A program made the translations under genes and the position numbers. DNA of 39,209 nucleotides from Pseudonocardia sp. TRM90224 (GTDB lineage: Bacteria > Actinomycetota > Actinomycetes > Mycobacteriales > Pseudonocardiaceae), in NCBI RefSeq assembly GCF_021245725.1, contig NZ_JAJGSX010000058.1, positions 1-39,209 on the forward strand, read 5' to 3'. Below are positions 30,359 to 38,600 of the stretch, in pieces. Numbering within the stretch: position 1 is the stretch's first letter; each line of letters opens with the position of its first letter. The notes beneath the pieces were generated by a model. It was not told the DNA's origin. It saw only the letters and a list, made by a program, of their open reading frames with translations, and made no database searches.

Positions 30359-30411
30359 GCCGGGAAAGCCACGTTCCCGGCCCCACACGCCGGGAAAGTG
30401 GCTTTCCAGGC
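30359..30411 (+). repeat. Double-palindrome element, copy F (GCCGGGAA variant)
   Basis: First hairpin GCCGGGAA (30359-30366) with TTCCCGGC (30374-30381); second GCCGGGAAAG (30389-30398), TGG, CTTTCCAGGC (30402-30411). It abuts CGCACACGTTGCC (30349-30361), the same 13 bases that adjoin copy B and lie near copy C. A hairpin GTGCG-GGA-CGCAC is at 30341-30353. The interval 30412-30535 leads to the next gene and holds nothing else I can support. Confidence 0.88.
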
Positions 30412-30535
30412 AGCCGCCGGCCGGGCCGGCGCTAAAGGCCGGCGGGCCGAAGATAGTGAATTCGCGTGATGTGCCACCCCCACCGGCGGGGCGACGATGG
30501 CGACGTTCGCTCCCCGATGTGTGGAGGTCTGTCTG

Positions 30536-31471
30536 TTGTCCGCCATGTCCCAACCCGCGGCGGCCGTCGTCGACCTGGGGGCGCTGCTGCCCGGGCACTC
30601 GCCGCGGCTCGCCGGCGAGGACATGACGCACGTGCGGCTGCTCGCCGAGGCCGGTAGCGACCTCCCGCCGATCCTCGTGCACCGCGAGACAATGCGGGTG
30701 ATCGACGGGATGCACCGGCTGCGTGCGACCGCGATCCGGGGCGGGACGACGATCGCGGTGCGCTACTTCGAGGGCACCGAGGACGAGGCGTTCGTGCTGG
30801 CCGTCGAGACCAACCTGGCGCACGGGCTGCCGTTGTCGCTGGCCGATCGGGAGGCTGCGGCGGTCCGCATCATCGCCGCCCACCCGAACTGGTCGGATCG
30901 GGCGGTCGCGGCCCGGACGGGGCTGGCCGGCAGCACCGTGGCCACCGTGCGCCGACGGGGCGCGGGCGGTGCGCCGATCGTGACCGCGCGCGTCGGGCGG
31001 GATGGCCGGATGCGTCCGGTGAACGGTGCCGAGGGGCGCCGCCGCGCGAGCGCGGTGATCACGGCGAACCCGGACGCGTCGCTGCGGCAGATCGCGCGGT
31101 CGGCCGGGGTCTCGATCGGTACCGCCCGGGACGTCCGCGAGCGGATGGGACGCGGTGAGGACCCGCTGCCGATGCGGCTGCGGCGCACCTCGGCCGCACG
31201 ATCGGCGCCGACCGCTGCCGCGGCGTCGTTCGACGTTGTGTCCCTGCTGCGGACGCTGCAGCGGGACCCGAGCCTGCGGTTCAACGAGACCGGGCGCGGG
31301 CTCGTGAAATGGCTGCTCGGGCACGCGGTCGTCCCTGCGGACAACTCCCGCATCGTCGACGCCGTGCCGCCGCACTGCACGAAGGCGGTGGCCGATCTGG
31401 CGCTGGCCTGCGCAGCGGCATGGCAGCAGCTGGCGGAGTCGCTGCGGGAACGCGACGCCCTGCGGAGATGA
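30536..31471 (+). CDS. StrR/ParB-like DNA-binding regulator
   Basis: About 311 residues. The N-terminal ParB/sulfiredoxin-type domain carries PPILVHRETMRVIDGMHRLRAT and VETNLAHGLPLSLADREAAA, followed by two helix-turn-helix-like segments (NWSDRAVAARTGLAGSTVATV and ASLRQIARSAGVSIGTARDV). This layout matches StrR-type pathway regulators of antibiotic clusters as well as generic ParB-like proteins. TTG 30536 has GGAGGT at 30523-30528 with a seven-base spacer and is preferred; ATG 30545 and ATG 30497 are alternatives. It lies 21 bases before the LuxR-type gene. No biosynthetic genes are adjacent in this window. Confidence 0.82.
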   Translation: MSAMSQPAAAVVDLGALLPGHSPRLAGEDMTHVRLLAEAGSDLPPILVHRETMRVIDGMHRLRATAIRGGTTIAVRYFEGTEDEAFVLAVETNLAHGLPLSLADREAAAVRIIAAHPNWSDRAVAARTGLAGSTVATVRRRGAGGAPIVTARVGRDGRMRPVNGAEGRRRASAVITANPDASLRQIARSAGVSIGTARDVRERMGRGEDPLPMRLRRTSAARSAPTAAAASFDVVSLLRTLQRDPSLRFNETGRGLVKWLLGHAVVPADNSRIVDAVPPHCTKAVADLALACAAAWQQLAESLRERDALRR

Positions 31472-31479
31472 CCCTCCCG

Positions 31480-31485
31480 TAGCGT
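31480..31485 (+). promoter_or_regulatory. Leaderless -10 before the LAL regulator
   Basis: TAGCGT lies seven bases before GTG 31493, and no Shine-Dalgarno sequence is visible between. This is the same arrangement as at 11226 and 22490. It suggests the regulator has its own leaderless promoter besides any read-through from the StrR/ParB-like gene. Confidence 0.45.
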
Positions 31486-31492
31486 TCGGTGG

Positions 31493-34381
31493 GTGTCCGT
31501 CCATCCCGCCGGCAGGGCGATCGTCGGCCGCACCGCAGAGCTGGAACAGCTGCACGAGGCGATGCGGATCGCCGCATCGGGGCGTTCCCAGGTGGTTGTG
31601 ATCGGTGGTGAGGCGGGCGTCGGGAAGACGAGGCTCATCGACGAGTTCGTCGCCGATGTGCGCGACCGCGACGTCCGCGTGCTCACGGGCAACTGCGTCG
31701 AGCTCGGCGCGCAGGGCCTGCCGCTCGTCCCGTTCACGTCGGCGGTGCGGGCGTTGGCCCGGCAGGTGGGCGTCGAGGCGCTGAGCGCGATGCTGCCGAC
31801 CCCCGACGGTCTGGCCCGCCTGCTCCCGGAGCGGGACGAGCCCGTCGCGACGTCATCGGGCTGGCTGCCGCCGCCGGCGGAGATCTTCCACATCTACCCG
31901 GCGCTGCTCGATCGGCTGAGCGCGGAAACGCCCGTGCTGCTCGTCGTCGAGGATCTGCACTGGGCCGACCGGTCGACCCGCGAGCTGCTCGACGTGCTCG
32001 CCCGCGGGCTCCGGGACGCGCGGCTGTGCGTCGTCGCGACGTACCGCACCGACGGCACCTCGCGCGGAGATCCGCTGCGGGCGTTCCTCGCCGAGCTCGA
32101 TCGGGTCCCTGCACACCGGATCAACCTGGAGCGGCTGAGCCGCTCGGAGACCGAGCACCTGATCGTCGCCGCGCTGGGTGAGCGGGCGCAGGTGGCGCTG
32201 ATCGACAGGGTGTTCGCCCGCTCCGGCGGCAACCCCTTCTTCGTCGAGGAGCTCGTCCGCGCCGAGCGCGGCGACGACGCAACCGGGCTGGGCGATTCGC
32301 TTTTGGGAGACTCGCTGCTCGGGTTGCTGCTGAGCCGGATCGACGGCCTGTCCGAAGCCGCCCAGGGGCTGGTCCGGACGGCGGCCATCGGCGGCGAGCG
32401 GGTGCCGCACGAGCTGCTGGCCGCGGTGGCCGAGATCCCGGACGGGGCGCAGTTGACCGGCGTCCTGCGTGAGGTCGTCGACGCCCACGTGCTGCTGCCC
32501 GAGGGCGACGGGTACGCGTTCCGGCACGCGCTGGTCCGGGAAGCGGCGGTCGGCAGCCTGCTCCCCGGCGAGCGGACGGCGCTGCACCGACGGTTCGCGA
32601 CCGCCCTCGAAGCCGCGCCCGGGCTGTTCCCGCTCGACCGGATCGCTGCCGAGCTCGCCCATCACTGGTCGGAGGCGGGCGAGGCCGGCCGTGCCCTCCC
32701 CGCGCTGCTGCGCGCCGCCGCGACGGCGCACGCCATGCACGCCTACGCCGAGCAGTGCCAGATGCTCGTGCGTGCGCTGGAGTTCTACGCGCAGATGGAC
32801 GCGATGGGCATCGACCACGTCGAGGTGCTGGAACAGGCGATCGTCGCGTCCGTGCGCGCGGGCATCCCGGAGCTCACCGCTCAGCTCACCCAGCGCGCCC
32901 TCGCCGAGCTGGATCCGCTCCGCGAGCCGCAGCGCGTGGCGCCGCTGCTGGCCCGGTGGGCCAACTGCCTGCTGGTGCTCGACCGCAACGGCGCGCTGAA
33001 CGCCGCCGAGGAAGCCGCCCGGCTGATGCCGGCCGACGAGTCCGCGGCCCGGGTGGCGGTCCTGGAGACCCACGGGTGCGTGCTGGGTCTGGTGGGCCGG
33101 GGCGGCGAAGCGGAATCGATCTTCCGGGAGGCCATGCGGATCGCGGAGCGGCGTGATTTCCACGAGGCGCGGATCTCGGCCTGGACCGGCCTGTGCAACG
33201 CGCTGGTGAACGTCGGCGACCAGCGCAGGGCGCTCGCCGAGCTGGCAGCGGTACGGGCGTTCGCCGAGCAGCGCGGTGCGGTGCGCAACCTGCCGCGGAT
33301 CCTGGCCGTCACGAGTCACCTGCTCTGGGCGATCGGCCGGCACCACGAGGCGGTGGACGTTGCGGCGACGGGTGCCGCGTTGGCCCGCAGGGTCGGTGCG
33401 TTCCCCAGCATGGGCGCTGCCGCGGCGACGTTCGGGGCCGCGTCGATGATCTCCCTCGGCCGGTGGGCCGAGGCAGAGGCAGCGCTCGCCGAGGTGACCG
33501 AGAGCCGCCCGCAGGGGATCTGGGCCGCGTTCCCGCAGTACTTCGGCGGCGTCCTCGCGCTCGCCGTCGACGACCTCGACGCCGCGGACCGCCGCATCGA
33601 GAAGCTGCGAGCAGCACTCGGTTGGCCGGCCGACGGCAGCGACAACGGGATGCTGGTCTCGATGCTGGCCGCCGAGATCGCTCTGCACCGCGGCGACCTG
33701 GAGGACGCCGCCCACCACGTCACCGGCGCGCTGGGGGCGATGGGTTCGGGCGTCCCGTCGGTCACCTGGATCCTGCTCGCGACGGGGGCGCGCGTCGTCG
33801 CCCGAGCCCATGCGGACGAACGACACGAGTGGCCCGCCTTCAAGGCCCTCGCCGAGGAACTGTCGGCATTGGTGACCACGGTCCCCGCCGACGCACCCCG
33901 GTGGCGTGCCTACGCGATGCAGATCGCCGCCGAGCTGCGGGGGATCACCGCGGAGAGCGGGCCCGCGTGGGCCGACGTCGTCGACGCGTGGCACGCGGTG
34001 GAGGAGCCGCTGTCCGTTGCCGTCGCCCAGCTGCGCGCGGGGGAATCGGCCACGCATCGCGCCGAGGCGTCGAAATGGTTGCGGGCTGCTGCCGACGCCG
34101 GGCGAATGCTCGGTGCTCCGTCTCTCGGACGTGCGGTCGAGGCGGCGGCGAGCAAGGCCCATGCCGATCTGCATGGCGCATTCGGATTGACCAGACGTGA
34201 GGTGCAGGTTCTGCGACTGGTATCCGGTGGGTGCTCGAACCGGGACATCGGGGCGCAGCTGCACATCACCGCGAACACCGCGGGTGTGCACGTGTCGCGC
34301 ATTCTGGCGAAGCTTGGTGTGGCGAACCGCACCGAGGCCGCTGCGGCCGCGCATCGGCTGCGCCTGTTCGAAACCGGTTGA
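31493..34381 (+). CDS. LAL-type LuxR-family transcriptional regulator
   Basis: A 962-residue large ATP-binding LuxR regulator. An AAA/STAND NTPase domain carries Walker A GGEAGVGKT (38-46) and Walker B VLLVVEDLHWAD (148-159), then SGGNPFFVEEL. A long helical TPR-like middle region follows (about 350-850). The C-terminal LuxR helix-turn-helix is complete (LTRREVQVLRLVSGGCSNRDIGAQL to VSRILAKLGVANRTEAAAAA, about residues 897-955). Such proteins are usually activators, often of secondary metabolism or sugar use. GTG 31493 is used, with a -10-like TAGCGT seven bases upstream. It follows the StrR/ParB-like gene closely. Confidence 0.93.
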   Translation: MSVHPAGRAIVGRTAELEQLHEAMRIAASGRSQVVVIGGEAGVGKTRLIDEFVADVRDRDVRVLTGNCVELGAQGLPLVPFTSAVRALARQVGVEALSAMLPTPDGLARLLPERDEPVATSSGWLPPPAEIFHIYPALLDRLSAETPVLLVVEDLHWADRSTRELLDVLARGLRDARLCVVATYRTDGTSRGDPLRAFLAELDRVPAHRINLERLSRSETEHLIVAALGERAQVALIDRVFARSGGNPFFVEELVRAERGDDATGLGDSLLGDSLLGLLLSRIDGLSEAAQGLVRTAAIGGERVPHELLAAVAEIPDGAQLTGVLREVVDAHVLLPEGDGYAFRHALVREAAVGSLLPGERTALHRRFATALEAAPGLFPLDRIAAELAHHWSEAGEAGRALPALLRAAATAHAMHAYAEQCQMLVRALEFYAQMDAMGIDHVEVLEQAIVASVRAGIPELTAQLTQRALAELDPLREPQRVAPLLARWANCLLVLDRNGALNAAEEAARLMPADESAARVAVLETHGCVLGLVGRGGEAESIFREAMRIAERRDFHEARISAWTGLCNALVNVGDQRRALAELAAVRAFAEQRGAVRNLPRILAVTSHLLWAIGRHHEAVDVAATGAALARRVGAFPSMGAAAATFGAASMISLGRWAEAEAALAEVTESRPQGIWAAFPQYFGGVLALAVDDLDAADRRIEKLRAALGWPADGSDNGMLVSMLAAEIALHRGDLEDAAHHVTGALGAMGSGVPSVTWILLATGARVVARAHADERHEWPAFKALAEELSALVTTVPADAPRWRAYAMQIAAELRGITAESGPAWADVVDAWHAVEEPLSVAVAQLRAGESATHRAEASKWLRAAADAGRMLGAPSLGRAVEAAASKAHADLHGAFGLTRREVQVLRLVSGGCSNRDIGAQLHITANTAGVHVSRILAKLGVANRTEAAAAAHRLRLFETG

Positions 34382-34600
34382 TCGCGGACCGCCGAGCGTT
34401 CAACCATTCAGTTCTCGCAGTTGAACAGGTCGTTGTCGGCTGCTGTGTTCGGGTGTACGTCGATCGTCTTGACGGGTGAATGCGCCGCACGGAACGCTGC
34501 GCGTGGCATCGATCGTCCGGTTGCTGCGCGCGGCCACCGAGTTGAACCGGTAAGGCATTTCCCGCGCATCGCTCCCTGATCGGACAGATCGAGCTTTCAG

Positions 34601-34618
34601 GCCCGCCGGCCGGCGGGC
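34601..34618 (+). promoter_or_regulatory. Perfect 18-bp GC palindrome in the leader of the secreted-protein gene
   Basis: GCCCGCCGG followed directly by CCGGCGGGC lies 14 bases before the AGAGG ribosome site of the next gene. It could be an operator or an mRNA structure. Elsewhere in 34382-34600 I see only a GTTCAA/TTGAAC inverted repeat (34398-34403 with 34421-34426) and no supported gene. Confidence 0.45.
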
Positions 34619-34642
34619 GCATCCGACGTGAAGAGGAAAGCA

Positions 34643-35224
34643 ATGAAGATGCATCGCGTTGCGGTTGTTGCCGCGATGGTGTTGGTGGCAGCGTCGATGG
34701 GAGTGCTGGCCGGGCCGGCGGCCCTCGCCGCCGAATCGTCCGGAGGTTGTCCGACACCGGCCGGGGTGCCGGTTGTGGAGGACTTCAAGGAGTTCTTCAC
34801 CGGTGGTGGCCACTTCTACACGCTCGACGACGCGGAGGCTGCAACGGTCGCGTTGCCGCGGCCGGTGGGATACGGATTCACGAAGAAGCCCGACGCCGAA
34901 GCGGCAGGGCTCAAGGGGTACTCGTCCGGCGGGGACGGCCTGATCGCCATCCACCGGCTTGAACAGGTGGGCGGGAACAACAACTACCTCGTCACCGCCC
35001 AGCAGTCCGAGATCGACGCGCTGGCCCGGCCGGACAGCCCATACGGGCAGTTCACCGACGACGGGATCATCGGCTACGGCTTCGCCGAGCCGTGCGGCGA
35101 CAGCCTCGAATTGCACCGCTACAGCCTCAATGGTGATTCCCGGGTCGGCCCCGCCGATCGCCAGGACCTGCTCGACGCCGGGTTCGAGGACGACGGGATC
35201 GTCGCCTTCCTGCCGAGAGGCTGA
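34643..35224 (+). CDS. Secreted protein with HFYT-type (DUF5648-like) repeats
   Basis: A 193-residue exported protein. A Sec signal peptide (VAVVAAMVLVAASMGVLAGPAALA) is cut near residue 30. The mature part has EFFTGGGHFYTLDDAEAA, GYGFTKKPDAEA, GLIAIHRLE and YLVTAQQSEIDA segments. This hFYT...E...-GY.-eG pattern is the short beta-propeller-like repeat seen in DUF5648 and related secreted proteins. No catalytic residues are evident; carbohydrate or surface binding is only a guess. AGAGG lies six bases before ATG 34643; a GTG at 34628 is in frame but lacks a ribosome site. A hairpin follows its stop. Confidence 0.75.
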   Translation: MKMHRVAVVAAMVLVAASMGVLAGPAALAAESSGGCPTPAGVPVVEDFKEFFTGGGHFYTLDDAEAATVALPRPVGYGFTKKPDAEAAGLKGYSSGGDGLIAIHRLEQVGGNNNYLVTAQQSEIDALARPDSPYGQFTDDGIIGYGFAEPCGDSLELHRYSLNGDSRVGPADRQDLLDAGFEDDGIVAFLPRG

Positions 35225-35263
35225 CGCTGCGCCCCGCGACGGGCGGTCGACGTCGCGTACCCC

Positions 35264-35305
35264 GTGGCGTCCTCACGCAGGGTGTGCGCTGTGTGAGGAC
35301 GCCAC
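35264..35305 (+). terminator. Strong stem-loop after the secreted-protein gene
   Basis: GTGGCGTCCTCAC (35264-35276) and GTGAGGACGCCAC (35293-35305) form a perfect 13-bp stem with a 16-base loop, 40 bases after the stop. Its position fits a factor-independent terminator without a U tract. The long perfect stem could also mark another dispersed palindromic element. Confidence 0.7.
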
Positions 35306-35640
35306 GCCATGTGTGGCGCCCCTCGGGGTTCGGCAATCTGGTAAGGCGATCTGCGCTGCCAGCTGGACAAGGAGTAGGGCTTCTGATTAGATGAACGAGT
35401 CCTGACCACAACGGGTTGGGGTAGGGTCGCTGACCAGTAGACGCTGACGTAGCGTGTCCGCTGTCCGGCGAAGCCCCTGGTGGGCAGCTCAGGTGTGGTG
35501 CTGACGTAGCGCACCACGCTCGGCAACCACCAGTGGGGGTTGACTGCTGGTGCCCGTTTCCGGGCCGCAGGTTTCCGCTGCTGCATCGCGATCGTCCATC
35601 GATCTCACCGTTCTCGTTCTCATCGTGGAGGGCTTCCGGC
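35306..35640 (+). promoter_or_regulatory. Long upstream region of the giant secreted-protein gene, with direct repeats
   Basis: 335 bases without a supported gene. A weak promoter candidate is TGGACA (35364-35369), 17 bases, TTAGAT (35387-35392). GCTGACGTAGCG occurs twice, at 35444-35455 and 35501-35512, 57 bases apart; the first sits within ACGCT-GACGT-AGCGT (35442-35456), a perfect inverted repeat around GACGT. GGAGG at 35627-35631 is the ribosome site. The long leader and paired sites suggest regulated expression. Confidence 0.45.
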
Positions 35641-38600
35641 ATGTACCAGCACATCGAGCGCGACGGCGAGGGCTTCGGCCCCGCCGTGCTCGCCGATGTG
35701 TCGTGCGTGCGGTTGCGGCTCCGGCAGCCGGTGCGGGACCGCGCACTCGCGGTGCTCCGGTGGGCGTTGGGTCTGGCGGGTTGCGTCGTGGTGATGTGGA
35801 TGGGGTCGGCGCTGCTCGCCACCCCGGCCTCCGCTGCGGCCGCCCCAGTGCTGTCCGCCTCGCAGGGCCTTGTGAAGGGAGGGAAAGAGAGGCCTGCAGG
35901 TGTTCGGTTCGCCGGGATGGAAAGCGGCGACGGCGGCGATGGCGGCAATGGCGGGGAGGACTCGCAGTCGGACGGCGGCGAGCAGAACGATTCGTCCGCC
36001 GATGACTCGGGCAACGACTCGGGCAACGACTCGGGCGATGATTCCGGCAACGACAACGCAGGCAACGATGACTCGGGCAACAACGAGTCGAGTGACAACC
36101 CGGATGACAACAACTCGGGCGACAACGCCGGCGACAGCAACTCTCGCGAGGGCTACTCGGGCGACGACACTTCCCGTGCCGAGAAGTCGGACGCCGATAA
36201 CTCGATCGACGACGACGGCACCCGCGGTTCGCGCGACGATGATTCACGTCGCGACGACTCCGCAGAATCGTCCAAGCGCGACTTCGACGGTTCCGACGAG
36301 GATCGCTCCGCAACGGAGAACGATCGCTGGAACAGGTCGAGCGAGAAGCAGGACACCGACGAGCAGTCCGGCGCGAGTGAATCCGCGGAGCGCGACCGCA
36401 AGGACGCACCGGAGAACGATGCCACTGAGAACGATGTCACTGAGAAGGACGCCGCCGAGAAGGACGCAGCCGAGAACGACACCACCGATTCGCGGCAGGC
36501 GTCCGATGACGGTTGGGATGGCACCCAGGGCGAGGACGCCGCTTCGGAGAAGGTCGCGGAGTTCGCCGAGAAGGTGCGGGCAACCGCGAAGGAGTGGGGC
36601 CGCGAGCAAAGCGGATCGGACACCGACGGCACCAACGAGGACGGCGCCGACGGGGATGCGGCCGACGAAGACCGGGCCGCCGAGATCGCCGAATACGCCG
36701 GGCAGTTCGGGGAGGAGCTCGCCGACAAGATCCGCGAACGAGTTGCCACCGACCTTCCCAAATGGGTGCGGGACAACGGTGACAACGGCGACGGCGGCGA
36801 CGACGTCATCCAGCTCCCGGAGGTCGTCGACGGTTCCCACAACGGTGCGGACATCGCCGAGGGGATTCGCGAGCGCATCACCACCGAGTTGCGCGAACGG
36901 CTCGGCGACGAGATCGCCGACAAGGTGAACGAGAACTGGGACAGCGGAAAGGACGAGCGGGCGGCCCGGCTGACCCCGGGGTCCGACAGCGCGCAGCTCG
37001 GTGCCGAGAAGGTCGACCCCGCCGCGCTGCCGGTCGAAGGATCCGTCGACGCGCTCTGCTCGGCCCACGGTGAGTGCACCGATGCCGAGTCGATGCGCGA
37101 CCGGTTCGCGTCGACGACGAGCGCTCGTGGCCCACCGCGCGACGTGGACGACCACAGCGGGGACAACCGCAAGGGGGACGACCGCGATCGCTGGGACGGC
37201 GACGCGGAGCAGGTGGAGAAGGCGCTCGACGGGCGGATCGAGAAGGACCGGTCGGCCGCCGAGCTGGAGGAGAGCCGCAAGCAGGCCGCGTCCGGTGGGA
37301 TCACCGCCGACGAGCTGGCCGAGCGGGAGACCGCGCACCAGGAGCTGGCGGCGCAGGCCGACGCGGACAAGGCGGAGCTGTCGCAGGACCGGGCGGAGCT
37401 GATCGACCGCGTGGTCGACGGGCACCGGGACGTCTCGACGCGTGAGGCCGCGCTCGACGCGGAGCGCGAGCAGGTTGCGGCGGGCGCAGCGACGGCGGAC
37501 GACTACGAGCGCAACGCCGCGCAGCTCGAGAAGGACAAGCAGAAGCTCTACAAGGACACCGGCGAGCTGCGTGAGGCGGCGGGCCGCGATCGGCCCCGGA
37601 CGCCGGGGCACGCGTCGGATGAGGGCTCGGCCGCCGGGTGCGGCAAGAGCGGCGCGTTCGTCGAGTGCGGATCGGTGACCGAGACCGCCGACGGCGATCA
37701 GGAGCGGGACAGGTGTGTTGCGCTCGCCGGGGTGTCGAGCGGGTGCGGTGCGTCCACCGGCTCCGGCGACTCGAAGGGTTCCGCGTCGTGCGTGCTGACC
37801 GGTGCGGACCAGGGCTGTGGCAGCAACACCTCGAAGGGTGAGGTGACGGCGTCCGCCTGGTGCTCGACCGGCGAAGGTGATTGCCAGCAGTCCAGCAGCG
37901 CGGGCGAGCGTGGTGCGGAGATGGCGTGTGAGACGGACGCGGGGACGTGTCGCGGCTCCACGAGCGGTCCCGCGCAGGACGATCCGGGGCAAAAGAAGAA
38001 GGACGCTGTCCTCGCTTCTGATGAGCAGAGTGGTCGGGCGGCGGCCTCGGCGCAGTGCACCGCGGCGACGGGCTGCGAGGTCACGGGGTCGATCGACCTG
38101 ACGACCCGCGCGGTGCGTGCCGAGGCGGCGGTGGACTGCCGGACGAGCGGTGCGTGCACCGGTTCGGCGAACACCGACACCGGCTCCGACACGAAGGCGG
38201 CGGCGGACACCGCCGCGAACACCGCCGCGGCGAGCTGCACGGTGTCGAGCGGCGATTGCGCGGCCCGCAGCGGCACCCGCACCGCGGACATCCGCAACGG
38301 CAAGGCGGGCACCTCGGCCGCGTCGGGCACGGTGGACTGCGGCAAGGCCACCGGTTGCGCGGGCACGGCGAACACCACTACCGGCGGCAAGGTCACCTCG
38401 CAGCCGGTCACGACCGACACGGCCACCGTCGCCGCCGCCGTTCGCGAGACCAGCGCCTCGGCGAACTGCACGGCCGGCGCGGGCGGGTGCTCCGCGGAGT
38501 CCGGCTCGACGGTGGGCAACACGGCTCGCAACGGTTCGGCCGCGAAGAAGGCCGCCAAGCAGCCCGCCATCCGGACGCTCACGGCGTCGAGCACGGCCTC

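Noticed and set aside
18991..30411. CRISPR array made of the repeated palindromes
   Set aside because: The copies are kilobases apart, not regularly spaced, there are no cas genes, and one copy lies inside a gene.
9508..30411. Insertion sequence interpretation of the repeats
   Set aside because: Each copy is only about 55 bp, has no transposase and no target duplication I can identify; a non-autonomous palindromic element fits better.
30536..34381. Antibiotic biosynthesis cluster
   Set aside because: Only regulators of the type often found in such clusters are present; no synthase, tailoring or resistance gene lies in the window.
35119..35586. Minus-strand frame as an insertion-sequence remnant between the two secreted-protein genes
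   Set aside because: No transposase motif, terminal repeats or ribosome site; much of it overlaps the hairpin and the preceding gene.
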